A DNA stretch of 64,000 nucleotides from Undibacterium sp. KW1 (GTDB lineage: Bacteria > Pseudomonadota > Gammaproteobacteria > Burkholderiales > Burkholderiaceae_D): contig NZ_AP018440.1 in NCBI RefSeq assembly GCF_009937955.1, positions 1 through 64,000 on the forward strand. The letters run 5' to 3'. The position numbers and the translations under genes were made by a program. This document shows, in pieces, positions 1 through 8,698 of this stretch. The first letter of the stretch is position 1. Every line of letters begins with the position of its first letter. The notes below the pieces were generated by a model. That model ran no database searches. It saw nothing but the letters and a program-made list of their open reading frames with translations, and had not been told where the DNA came from.

Positions 1-34
1 ACATTTGTTCAACCGTACTTTGTAGTGAGCGTTT

Positions 35-961
35 ATGAACGGTTTGCGACCGATGTCAACACAGTTTGAAGAAACCCGTCTACAGATCAGTACTGGCCCC
101 GGGGTCAAGATTTCCCATATTGATTACACACCGCAACAGTATCGTAGCGTCAAATCAGAATCACCACCCTGCCTGGCTCTTTGTGTATTTCTGGAAGGCA
201 GCGGCGAATCCATACTGGCTGACCGTTCGCGAATCCATTTCGCACCAGATCAGGCTTTGCTGTTTGCCTCGCCCAGCAATAGCTGTTCGGAAACCAACCT
301 ACCTGGACATCAGCGTCTGCGCGCTATCGAGATCCATTTTACAGCGCAAACACTGGAGCAAATAAGAGGCATGCAAATCCAGACCATGTTGCAGCAGCTT
401 GCAGCTAATGCAAGCTTGCGTCCAGCTGGTGAAGACAGCTTTCTCTATCAGTTCCCTGCCTCAGCAGCAATTAGGGCGATTGCCGAGCAAATTTTTCGTC
501 AGCGCACACCTGAAGGAACTCAACAGCTTTTCTTGCATAGCAAGGCACTGGAATTATTGTCGTTGATGGTGGAAGCCTTGTTATCCATCCTGGCCACTCC
601 ACGAAGCCAGGACAAACTTGCCATGCAAAAGCGGGACCATAAAAAACTGGATCGCGCGCGTGAATGTATGCTGGCAAGACTGGATCACAATTGGTCGTTG
701 GCAGAACTTGCCCATGCTTCTAACCTGAATGAGCGCAAGCTGAAGGAAGGTTTCAAGGCCCTGTTTGGAAATTCGGTACATGCCTATTTGCAAGAAAAAC
801 GCATGCAGGCTGCCGCGCATTTGCTCAGTTGTACAGAACTCAGCATCACTGAAGTTGTGATGCAAACAGGCTATGCTAATCCCAGCCATTTCTCCAAACT
901 ATTCCGGCGACATTTTGGCATGTCGCCACGTGAATTCTCTCAACTGAAAACACCTTTTTAG
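35..961 (+). CDS. AraC-family transcriptional activator of the siderophore locus (PchR/YbtA-like)
   Basis: The C-terminal ~100 residues form a two-helix-turn-helix AraC domain: a first HTH around WSLAELAHASNLNERKLK and a second around ITEVVMQTGYANPSHFSKLF, ending in the usual FGMSPREF. The N-terminal ~190 residues look like a sensor domain of the PchR/YbtA kind, which in that family binds the ferric siderophore. The gene converges on the ABC transporter gene, with only about 11 bp between their stops, so it is transcribed alone toward the export/uptake operon. By family and position it probably activates the two divergent operons that start near 10760 and 10965, using the 21-bp-spaced repeats there. 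A second in-frame ATG at 53 is an alternative start. The promoter lies mostly outside the window. Confidence 0.85.
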   Translation: MNGLRPMSTQFEETRLQISTGPGVKISHIDYTPQQYRSVKSESPPCLALCVFLEGSGESILADRSRIHFAPDQALLFASPSNSCSETNLPGHQRLRAIEIHFTAQTLEQIRGMQIQTMLQQLAANASLRPAGEDSFLYQFPASAAIRAIAEQIFRQRTPEGTQQLFLHSKALELLSLMVEALLSILATPRSQDKLAMQKRDHKKLDRARECMLARLDHNWSLAELAHASNLNERKLKEGFKALFGNSVHAYLQEKRMQAAAHLLSCTELSITEVVMQTGYANPSHFSKLFRRHFGMSPREFSQLKTPF

Positions 962-972
962 AGTTGCTAGAT

Positions 973-2301
973 TCAGATCGCCTGACGAAAACGCCAGTGG
1001 CGACAACTTTCCTGCTGCTCCCAGAAGCGTGAGTACAAGCCAGCATGCTGCATCAAACCAGTATGCTGTCCTTGCTCTACCAGTTTGCCCTGGTCCAGCA
1101 CGAGTATCTGATCGGCGTCAGCGATGGTCTGCAAGCGGTGCGCAATCATCAGCACAGTCTTGCCACGTACTAGTGCCGCCATGGCTTGCCGTATTGCGTG
1201 TTCATTGCCGGCATCTATGGATGCAGTGGCTTCATCCAGCAGAATAATGGGGGCATCCTTCAAAATGGCGCGTGCAATTGAGATACGTTGTCTTTCGCCA
1301 CCAGACAGGTTGCTACCACCCTCGCCAACCATGGTCTGATAGGATAGCGGCAGTGCTGATATGAAGTCATGACAGCAGGCAGCGCGAGCGGCAACGACCA
1401 GCTCTTCCTGAGTCGCATCTGGCTTGGCTATGCGTAAATTATTTTCTATGGTGTCGTTAAAGAGGTAACTTTCCTGCAGTACGATGGCCAGCATGTCCAT
1501 GAGTGCATCCTGGCGCATATGACGAATATCGACACCTCCGATGAGGATTTTTCCGCTTGCCACATCATGAAAACGGGCCAGCAAATGTACGATAGTCGTC
1601 TTACCAGCACCGCTGGGGCCTACCAGGGCAGTCACTGTGCCTGGCTGAGCACTGAATGAGATATCTCTCAAGGTCTGCGCACCAGCTTCGGCACTGTAGC
1701 TGACATTGCAGAATTCTATATCGTGGCGGTCAGGCACGATAGCCAAAGTAGGCTCAGACAGGCTTTTTTCGTTGAGCAAAGCAGCTATTCTCTCAAAGCT
1801 TTTTCCATAAAATGCCAGTTGCGCGGTCAACAAGGCAGACTCGTTCATCATGGCATAAAAGCGATGACTCATGACCAGGAATACGACAAGTGTGGCATGT
1901 GCCAGTTTGCCATCCAGGTTCAGTTGGAAAGCGCGTGCCAATACCAGTAAAAAACCGACTTCCAGTAAGATAGAAAAACCGATTGCGGCAATGCCTGCGA
2001 TGATTTCCACGCGTATCGACAGTGCGCGCAGGTTTTGCAGCGCACTCAATACCTTGTCATAGCCTCGTGCTGACAAGCCAAAAGCACGGATTACCTTGAT
2101 GCCTTGCACGAACTCGAGCAAGCGGCTATTGGTTGTCGCTTTTTGTGAGACTTTGGCACGGCTGACCATGCTTGCTGTCTCCTTGACCAGATGGAACAGT
2201 AATAAGCCTGCTGCGACACTCGCCATGGTCAACAAGCCCAAACGCCAATCTATAAAGAGCAGCAATCCCCCGTCAGCCCGGCAATAGCCAATCTGCCGCA
2301 C
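973..2301 (-). CDS. ABC transporter with fused permease and ATPase, C-terminal part (YbtQ-like), frameshifted
   Basis: This piece carries the later transmembrane helices and the whole nucleotide-binding domain: Walker A GPSGAGKTT, signature LSGGERQRISIARA, Walker B IILLDEAT and the H-loop IAHRLQT. Together with the piece at 2250-2729 it makes one half-transporter of about 585 residues. The frames meet at a run of five G (minus strand, near 2266); one more G joins LAIAGLTG to GLLLFIDWR in the order seen in this family. It is the last gene of the minus-strand operon. YbtP/YbtQ-type pairs take part in ferric-yersiniabactin handling at the inner membrane, and a heterodimer with the neighbouring transporter is likely. 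Whether the break is real or an assembly error cannot be told from the sequence alone. Confidence 0.85.
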   Translation of the reverse strand: MRQIGYCRADGGLLLFIDWRLGLLTMASVAAGLLLFHLVKETASMVSRAKVSQKATTNSRLLEFVQGIKVIRAFGLSARGYDKVLSALQNLRALSIRVEIIAGIAAIGFSILLEVGFLLVLARAFQLNLDGKLAHATLVVFLVMSHRFYAMMNESALLTAQLAFYGKSFERIAALLNEKSLSEPTLAIVPDRHDIEFCNVSYSAEAGAQTLRDISFSAQPGTVTALVGPSGAGKTTIVHLLARFHDVASGKILIGGVDIRHMRQDALMDMLAIVLQESYLFNDTIENNLRIAKPDATQEELVVAARAACCHDFISALPLSYQTMVGEGGSNLSGGERQRISIARAILKDAPIILLDEATASIDAGNEHAIRQAMAALVRGKTVLMIAHRLQTIADADQILVLDQGKLVEQGQHTGLMQHAGLYSRFWEQQESCRHWRFRQAI

Positions 2302-2729
2302 AATTCACCAGCCAGATGGGTGAAGGCTTCTTCTATATGCAGCAGGTTTTCTGTCATGACTGCCGTCAATTCACCAGTCTGGCGACGTGCATAAAACCCC
2401 AGTGGCAAGCGACGCAGATGCCCGGCAATTTGCAGACGCAAGTCACACATCATGCCAGTACCACCAATAAAGCCGTCCACATTGGATGCGACACTGCACA
2501 CTAACTGCAGCAGCAGGCTGGCGACCAGTATCAGCATCAACTTGATCAAAAGCGCCATATTGAAATAGCCACCGAACATGGCATTCAACGCGGCAAACAG
2601 GACTACATAGGGAACCGTGGCAAACAGTGATTCTGCCACTCGCCAGACGATGCTGCGACGGAAGCGACCAGTATTATTGACTGATGTATCACCTTTAACA
2701 ATGCGCATTAATCCAAATATCATCTGCAT
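2250..2729 (-). CDS. ABC transporter, N-terminal membrane part (same gene as 973-2301)
   Basis: The piece encodes the first transmembrane helices of the half-transporter, including the loop LPLGFYARRQTGELTAVMTE, which is typical of the first intracellular loop of exporter-fold ABC proteins. The start ATG overlaps the stop of the upstream ABC gene as TAATG, which points to translational coupling. The frame is lost after LAIAGLTG at a G5 run, where eight aberrant residues precede a stop. Read with one extra G it continues into the downstream piece. It is annotated separately only because of the break. Confidence 0.8.
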   Translation of the reverse strand: MQMIFGLMRIVKGDTSVNNTGRFRRSIVWRVAESLFATVPYVVLFAALNAMFGGYFNMALLIKLMLILVASLLLQLVCSVASNVDGFIGGTGMMCDLRLQIAGHLRRLPLGFYARRQTGELTAVMTENLLHIEEAFTHLAGELCGRLAIAGLTGDCCSL

Positions 2730-4564
2730 TATGCTGCTCCTTTTACAGCATTATGTGCCAAGGCAAGTTGTTCATGGCCTGATACAGCCTTTATTTTCCA
2801 GCTAGCACTATCGCTTTGCAATTGCCATAGCTGGCGGTACAAAACACAGTCCTCAAGCAATTTTGTATGCCTGCCACAAGCGATGACACGGCCTGCATCC
2901 AGCACCACGATCTGGTCAGCGTCAATAATCGTAGACAAGCGATGGGCGATGACCATGACGGTTTTGTCACGTGTCAGTACACCCAGGGCTTGCAATAACT
3001 GTGCTTCGTTGTTGGGGTCAGAGAATGCTGTGGCTTCATCAAGGACAATCACAGGCGCGTCCTTAACCAATGCCCTGGCGATAGACAGTCGCTGTTTTTC
3101 GCCACCGGACAATCGCGCACCGCGCTCGCCCAATACGGTTTGATAGCCTTGCGGCAAGCGGCTAATGAAATCGTGTGCCTGCGCCGCAGTTGCCGCTGCA
3201 ATTACCTGAGCTTCGCTGATATCTTCGCGGCCAAGGCGTATATTTTCCAGCACCGTGTCGTCGAACAGGAAGACATCCTGCATTACGTAAGCGATCTGGG
3301 CGTGCATGTTTTCCAAAGGCAGTTCACGCACATCTATGCCACCAATCTTGACAGCACCTTGTTGCACATCCCAAAAGCGAACGAGCAATTGCGCCAACGT
3401 CGTTTTTCCAGCGCCGCTGGGGCCGACGATAGCAGTCAAACTGCCTGCTGCCATCTTGAAACTGACGTCTTGCAAGACATTCACATCACCATAACCGAAG
3501 CCAACATGGGCAAATTCTACGCTGTTGTCGTCTGGTACCAGGGTGCCTGTGGCGTCTGGCAGTTCAGGAGCTTCCATCAAGTCCTGTATCCGGCCATAGC
3601 CATCTTGTATCAGGCGCATCAGGCTGCCAAAAAATGCCAGTTGAAATAGCGGTCGGGTGATACCCAAGCCAAGCAACAGACAAAGAACAAACAGTTCCAG
3701 CGACAAACTACCCTGTAAATACCAATAGCCACCAAACGGCAATACGCATAACATATTGGCACCAATCACCACGGTAAAGGCTGACCAGGCAGGTACTGTC
3801 AGTTTCACCATGCGTACGATGACATCAAAATAGGCGGCAACCACCTGATGCAAGGCAACTGCACTGCTGGTGCTCTCTGCACCACGATAGTAGGTCTTGA
3901 TGACGGCAATGCCTTGCACATATTGCACTACCTGGCTGGCCAAGCGAGCATTGACTTCGTTGTATTCACGCATGACTTCCGGTACTTTTTTCCATAGCAG
4001 CAGTTGCACGACGACTGCAAATGGCACAGTCGCCAGGGTCACCAGAGCAATGCGCCAGTCCAGATAGAACAGGACAATGGCGCTGATCAAAGGCAAGGTC
4101 AAGGCAGCAGCGCTGTCATTAAGATGGTGGGCAATGAATAGTTCCAGTCTGTCCACGTCATCACGCAATACTTTGTTGGTGGATTCTGCGCTGCGTGCCG
4201 TGATCCAGCCCATGGGCACGCGCCTGAGTTTGTCTGCTACTGCCAGACGCAGGTCAAACAAGATATTAAAAGCCGCCAGATGCGCCAGTATCCCGCCACT
4301 GACTTGCAGCAACCAGCGCAGGCCCATTGCCAGCGCCCCCCAGCACAATACGGTCCAAAGTCCGGCAAGGGCATTGTCTTGCCCGTTATGTGCCAATCGC
4401 AATAGCACCACATAAATGACAAATAGCGGTGCCAACGACAACACACTGCTGAGGGCACTGAATATGCCAGCCCAGATCAGGCTGGCCTTGCGGGCACCTG
4501 CCAATTCCAACAACGCCCACACACCGCGTTTTCGGTTAGCCATAGTATTTGCTTGATCGCTCAT
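2729..4564 (-). CDS. ABC transporter with fused permease and ATPase (YbtP-like)
   Basis: An intact half-transporter of 611 residues. About six transmembrane segments lie in residues 1-320 and an ATPase domain follows, with Walker A GPSGAGKTT, signature LSGGEKQRLSIARALV, Walker B VIVLDEAT and H-loop IAHRLST. The start is the ATG at 4564 (MSDQANTMANRK), which overlaps the TAA of the monooxygenase gene by one base. A longer reading to 4705 would run deep into that gene. It should pair with the following frameshifted transporter. Known relatives are the two Ybt inner-membrane ABC proteins needed for iron uptake via yersiniabactin. Export of the metallophore is the alternative role, since the fold is of exporter type. 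Confidence 0.88.
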   Translation of the reverse strand: MSDQANTMANRKRGVWALLELAGARKASLIWAGIFSALSSVLSLAPLFVIYVVLLRLAHNGQDNALAGLWTVLCWGALAMGLRWLLQVSGGILAHLAAFNILFDLRLAVADKLRRVPMGWITARSAESTNKVLRDDVDRLELFIAHHLNDSAAALTLPLISAIVLFYLDWRIALVTLATVPFAVVVQLLLWKKVPEVMREYNEVNARLASQVVQYVQGIAVIKTYYRGAESTSSAVALHQVVAAYFDVIVRMVKLTVPAWSAFTVVIGANMLCVLPFGGYWYLQGSLSLELFVLCLLLGLGITRPLFQLAFFGSLMRLIQDGYGRIQDLMEAPELPDATGTLVPDDNSVEFAHVGFGYGDVNVLQDVSFKMAAGSLTAIVGPSGAGKTTLAQLLVRFWDVQQGAVKIGGIDVRELPLENMHAQIAYVMQDVFLFDDTVLENIRLGREDISEAQVIAAATAAQAHDFISRLPQGYQTVLGERGARLSGGEKQRLSIARALVKDAPVIVLDEATAFSDPNNEAQLLQALGVLTRDKTVMVIAHRLSTIIDADQIVVLDAGRVIACGRHTKLLEDCVLYRQLWQLQSDSASWKIKAVSGHEQLALAHNAVKGAA

Positions 4565-5757
4565 TATGCTGCCTGCTTGCTTAGCTGTCGTAGTTGAATA
4601 TGGTCTGCTAGGTGAATTTCTTCTCGCGCACTTTTGAGAAAATAATTGAGCAGCATGGACTTGGGCATGGCGCCCATGATCCAGTTGCGCATCCGGAAAG
4701 ACCATGCACTGTCAGGCAAATACAAGCTGGCTGCCTTGCGCCCACGGACTTGCAAAGCATGTAAGCCGGGTGACATACGTTGTTGGTAGCGCTGCAAGGC
4801 CGCCGGACTGGAATCTGCCGCCAATTCTTGCGCCAGGCAGCAAGCCCCTGCCAGTGCCATGCTGGCACCCTGCCCGTTTGCCAAACTCAGGCAATGTGCA
4901 GCGTCCCCCAGCAAGACCACCCTGCCACGACTCCATTCAGACATGTGCACCTGCATCAGCGCATCCATGTAGATGGAGCGTGTAGCAGGTAAATTGGTAA
5001 TAGCATCTGTAACACGGGCATGACTGCCAGCAAATTGAGCTAACAACTGATCTTTGCGAGCCTCTTGCGTCGCTGCGGTGTCCAGATCGGATTTCCAGAT
5101 GTGCAACGCTGTGATGCCTTTGCTGCCAAGCCGGTAGTACATGCTCATGCGGCGTGGCTCGGCAATGGCAACCATATCTTCTTCCAATTGCGTGCCAGCA
5201 TCCAGCCAGTAAGCTGCTGCATGCATGCCCAGATGCTGGCAAAATTCAGTATCTGGTCCAAATGCCAGCCGCCGCGTCGTTGAACGAAAACCATCAGCGC
5301 CAATCACATAGTCAAAGCGTCCGGCTTGACCGTTGCTGAGCCGTACATCTACACCCTGCTCATCTTGCTGTAGAGAGGAAATTCTTGTCCCCAATTGCAA
5401 GTTCGCTGTATCGTTCAGGCTTTGATGCAAGATGTTGGCAAGATCATTGCGCAAAACCGTTTGATGGTCGAGTTGCGCCATCAGCTTGCCGTGATTAAAT
5501 TGCATGATGGTGTTCCCGCGAACATCCAGGTAGAGATGACGGTCCATGGACAATCCTGCCTGGCGGAGTTGCACTAGCAAGCCCATCTCCTCCATCACCC
5601 GCAAGCCTGCACCAGACACACTGAGCATATAACCTTCATCGCGCAAAGTAGCTGACTGTTCAACAATAGTGACTGCATAGCCGCTGCGACTTAGCCACCA
5701 TGCTGCACAAAGGCCACCAATACCTGCACCGGATATCAAGATACTTTTACTACTCAT
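4564..5757 (-). CDS. FAD-dependent aromatic-type monooxygenase
   Basis: A 397-residue class A flavoprotein monooxygenase (PHBH/UbiH fold). The N-terminal dinucleotide motif is SGAGIGGLCAAWWLSRSGY, the middle has the DG motif GADGFRS near residue 150, and the FAD-ribityl motif LLGDAAHCLSLANGQG lies near residue 280. It sits between an MT-thioesterase gene (ATGA overlap upstream) and the ABC transporters (TAATG overlap downstream), so it is co-translated with the transport genes. The core yersiniabactin pathway does not need such an enzyme. Candidate roles are hydroxylating the alkyl phenol ring or oxidising a thiazoline or thiazolidine ring. A drug-inactivating role is less likely given the operon. 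Substrate assignment is inference. Confidence 0.8.
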   Translation of the reverse strand: MSSKSILISGAGIGGLCAAWWLSRSGYAVTIVEQSATLRDEGYMLSVSGAGLRVMEEMGLLVQLRQAGLSMDRHLYLDVRGNTIMQFNHGKLMAQLDHQTVLRNDLANILHQSLNDTANLQLGTRISSLQQDEQGVDVRLSNGQAGRFDYVIGADGFRSTTRRLAFGPDTEFCQHLGMHAAAYWLDAGTQLEEDMVAIAEPRRMSMYYRLGSKGITALHIWKSDLDTAATQEARKDQLLAQFAGSHARVTDAITNLPATRSIYMDALMQVHMSEWSRGRVVLLGDAAHCLSLANGQGASMALAGACCLAQELAADSSPAALQRYQQRMSPGLHALQVRGRKAASLYLPDSAWSFRMRNWIMGAMPKSMLLNYFLKSAREEIHLADHIQLRQLSKQAA

Positions 5758-7421
5758 ACGATATTTCCTGCTTTCCCTGCTATTGCCGCAGCTTGCGTGC
5801 GTAGCATGGCCTGCACTTCTGTACGAGACTCGCGCAGAAAAAAATGTTCAGCGTCTATGCTCATGCCTGCAACTGGTGTCGCGCTGTAGGCTTGCCAGCC
5901 CCGCATATGCGATGGTGTGACAAGTTTGTCACGCGTGCCTGCTATGGTATGTACAGGGCAAGGTAGACGTCGTTTCTCAAAACGCTGGTAGCGCGCGCCG
6001 ACAGCGAAATCCGCCTGCATGGTCTTTTGCACCGCGCGCATCATGGCTGGTGCTGCCAGTACATCTGGCGGCGTACCGCCCAACACCTTGAGCACAATCG
6101 CCAAGTCAGCATGATCGAAAGGAGCGATCTGCAATAAATTGATGAGCATGGATGACAATGGCAGATGCGGCGGATTGGTTGCGGTCAACCATAGGGCTGC
6201 TGGTGGCCTGCCAGCCTCGGTCAAAGCCAGTGCCAGCTCGTATGCCAGCAGGCCACCTAGACAATGGCCGAACAAAGCAAATGGACGCTCATCGCCCATG
6301 GCATCAAGTTGTGGCCGAATTTGTGTCATGACCCAAGCTACCCAGAGGTCCATTGATTGCAAAGGACTTTCCATCAAAAATCCTTCGCGGCCGGGCAACT
6401 GTACTGGGCAAAATTGCATGTCGTTCGCCAGCGTTTGATGCCAGCCTCGAAAAACCGAGGCACCACCTCCCGCGAAAGGAAAAGCAAAGACAGGCAAACG
6501 CGTATCATCGCAGGGCATACCATAAGGAAAAACCTCGCCAACGGCTGCTGGTGCAGCAAAAGCAGATGTTTCTGTTACCCGGGCGATTGCTGTTGGCACG
6601 GGAAGCTGCCAATGTGGCAGGTTTTCATTGACTGGTCTGCCATCACGGATAAGACGCAGAGCCTTATAGCGCAAACTGGCCGTTGCCAGTGCTGTCTGCT
6701 GCGCTGCGAGCTCTTCACTGAGTACGGTTCTTAGAAAATTTTCTTCATTGGTGGCGGCATCGCCATTACCACCATTTTCTTGATACTGCATCTGTCTGAC
6801 GTTGGCAGCAGCCAATACGCCTGCGCTAAGATCACGACAGGAATCCAGCCTGAAACCACCTTCAAGAAGTTGCCTGCTCAACGTTTTCCAAGCATCCTCG
6901 TTGAGCAAATCTGCAATCAACAGACAGCCGCCCGTCTTCAGTAAGCGCGCTGCACTAAGCACGAATGCAGATGGTGTATGCAATTCCTTGAGCAACTCTA
7001 TAGCCAGTATCACGTCATGACTCCCAGCCACCTGAGGCAAACTGGCTGCATCAGCTACCTGCCAGCGTACTTTCAATCTCCCAAAACGGCTGCGGCAGGC
7101 ATCGATCTGTTCAGGTGACAAATCAATGCCAGTCAAACTGGCAGATGTCTGTTTGCGTGCAATTGCCGCCAGCGTGCCACCACGGCCACAGCCCGCGTCA
7201 AGAATATGACAACCATCCAGAGCCGTGTCACCGATAATCTCCCACAACAGGCGTTCCTGCATATCTCCTGCAGACTGTTTGCTTCCCGCTTCCGCATAGC
7301 CGCGATTCATGAATTCAAAACGCTGCCCAGCATCCAGTGCCGTCACCAGGTCGTTCAGGCGTGCATATACAAGACGAGTCAAGCCCGCCGCCTCTTGTGC
7401 TTGCAATTTGACCTCCGTCAT
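5754..7421 (-). CDS. SAM methyltransferase-thioesterase fusion with Cys nucleophile
   Basis: A 555-residue two-domain protein. The N-terminal half is a class I methyltransferase with motif I LDAGCGRGGTLAAIA. The C-terminal half is an alpha/beta-hydrolase of the type II thioesterase family that edits or releases chains from carrier proteins: it begins near VFAFPFAGGGASVFRGWH, has the nucleophile elbow FGHCLGG, an Asp in GTRDKLVTP and the His in DAEHFFLRE. The usual elbow is GHSxG; here the codon is TGT, so the nucleophile is Cys. It overlaps its neighbours by ATGA on both sides. A paralog with the same two-domain order lies at 31855-33563. The methyltransferase may act on the thiazolidine nitrogen or the phenol; this is not decidable here. 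Confidence 0.82.
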   Translation of the reverse strand: MTEVKLQAQEAAGLTRLVYARLNDLVTALDAGQRFEFMNRGYAEAGSKQSAGDMQERLLWEIIGDTALDGCHILDAGCGRGGTLAAIARKQTSASLTGIDLSPEQIDACRSRFGRLKVRWQVADAASLPQVAGSHDVILAIELLKELHTPSAFVLSAARLLKTGGCLLIADLLNEDAWKTLSRQLLEGGFRLDSCRDLSAGVLAAANVRQMQYQENGGNGDAATNEENFLRTVLSEELAAQQTALATASLRYKALRLIRDGRPVNENLPHWQLPVPTAIARVTETSAFAAPAAVGEVFPYGMPCDDTRLPVFAFPFAGGGASVFRGWHQTLANDMQFCPVQLPGREGFLMESPLQSMDLWVAWVMTQIRPQLDAMGDERPFALFGHCLGGLLAYELALALTEAGRPPAALWLTATNPPHLPLSSMLINLLQIAPFDHADLAIVLKVLGGTPPDVLAAPAMMRAVQKTMQADFAVGARYQRFEKRRLPCPVHTIAGTRDKLVTPSHMRGWQAYSATPVAGMSIDAEHFFLRESRTEVQAMLRTQAAAIAGKAGNIV

Positions 7422-8698
7422 GACCTGACCTCTGCCAGAGCCGACAGTACCGGATCTTCTGCTACTACCTCAGCTTCTCCATTGGCTAAGGCTCTAGCAT
7501 ATAGACGAGGGGCCAGCAGTAAACCCGCAAATGCCAGACCACTGGTGATGATGAAAGTCGCACCATAGCCCAGCCTCGAAGTGACCCAGCCAGCACTCAG
7601 ACCAAATACCAATGCACAAAATGCGTCGGTACATTGCAGCAAAGAATAATCAGTACCGGCCTGCGCTGGTGATGCCCAGTCCATCATAATTGTGTACAAG
7701 ACCACGAAACCTAGCGACATCGTCGTGCAAAACAGCAGAAACACGCCAGCCAGCAAGGGTTTCGTATGCCATGCCTGACTTTCGATAAGCAGGTAGACAA
7801 GCTGCAGCGCCAAATATGCTACCAGGCTGGCCTTCAACATACTGCGGCGTTGATAACGTTTGAGCAGCAAGCCACCGAGCAAGGCACCGACCACACCAGC
7901 GATAGCCACACCTACACCGGACAAGATGCCGATCTCGACCACCGCAAAGCCACGGTCCACCAGATAAGTCAGCATGATGGTACTGAACCACCGCAAAGAC
8001 GCCTGGCAACTGATGATGGTTGCCATTCCCCAGCGTATGGTTGGGCGGCACCAGGCTGCTCTAAGGCTGGGCGTAGTCTTAATGACAGGTGCCGCTGGTG
8101 ATAAACGTCGTCTGCGTAGCCATAGTGCGGGCAAACCGCATAAAGCAACTAGTGCAGCAAGACAGCGTATTCCGGTTTCCCAACCAACGTAGCCAACCAC
8201 AGTCACCAGCACACCACCACCCAGGATATAGCCAAGATAGCTGCCACCAATTTGCATGCTATTTCCCAGGCTGCGCTGGGTAACAGCCAATGCTTGCACT
8301 GCCATGCCGTCGGTGACTATATCTTGTGTGACCGATGCCACCATCAACACCAGCAACAAAAGCATGATGCCTGACAGCGCGGATTCTAGCGGCAGCAAAG
8401 TCAACACCAGCACACCACACAGCAGGAATAACTGGAAATTACTTGCCCAGCGCAAGCTTTGTTCAGGCTGACCACCTGTCATGCGGTCTATGCGTGAGGC
8501 CCATAAAAATTTCAAGGCGCTCGGCAAAAACAACAACGACAGCAAACCTATCTTGTCCAGGCCTATGCCACGCGCCCGCAAGAGCACAGGCAAACCTTCA
8601 TGCACCAGCCCACTCAACAATCCCTGGGTAGCATACAAACCACCCAGTACAGTAAGCAGGCTGCCCGCAGCCATGGGTGCGCCAATTTTTTTCATCAT
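7418..8698 (-). CDS. MFS transporter, YbtX/AmpG-like
   Basis: A 426-residue, strongly hydrophobic protein with about twelve predicted membrane segments and no signal peptide. The opening VLGGLYATQGLLSGLVHEGL and the loop ASRIDRMTGG resemble the YbtX/Irp8 and AmpG branch of the major facilitator superfamily. In yersiniabactin loci a member of this branch sits next to the biosynthetic genes, with an unresolved transport role. Its start overlaps the stop of the receptor gene by ATGA, and its own stop overlaps the next start in the same way. Siderophore export to the periplasm or movement of the ferric complex across the inner membrane are both possible. Confidence 0.82.
   Translation of the reverse strand: MMKKIGAPMAAGSLLTVLGGLYATQGLLSGLVHEGLPVLLRARGIGLDKIGLLSLLFLPSALKFLWASRIDRMTGGQPEQSLRWASNFQLFLLCGVLVLTLLPLESALSGIMLLLLVLMVASVTQDIVTDGMAVQALAVTQRSLGNSMQIGGSYLGYILGGGVLVTVVGYVGWETGIRCLAALVALCGLPALWLRRRRLSPAAPVIKTTPSLRAAWCRPTIRWGMATIISCQASLRWFSTIMLTYLVDRGFAVVEIGILSGVGVAIAGVVGALLGGLLLKRYQRRSMLKASLVAYLALQLVYLLIESQAWHTKPLLAGVFLLFCTTMSLGFVVLYTIMMDWASPAQAGTDYSLLQCTDAFCALVFGLSAGWVTSRLGYGATFIITSGLAFAGLLLAPRLYARALANGEAEVVAEDPVLSALAEVRS

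Noticed and set aside
4237..4458. Many short antisense and alternative frames inside the transporter and synthase genes
   Set aside because: They lie fully inside genes with strong domain evidence and show no ribosome sites or homologies of their own.
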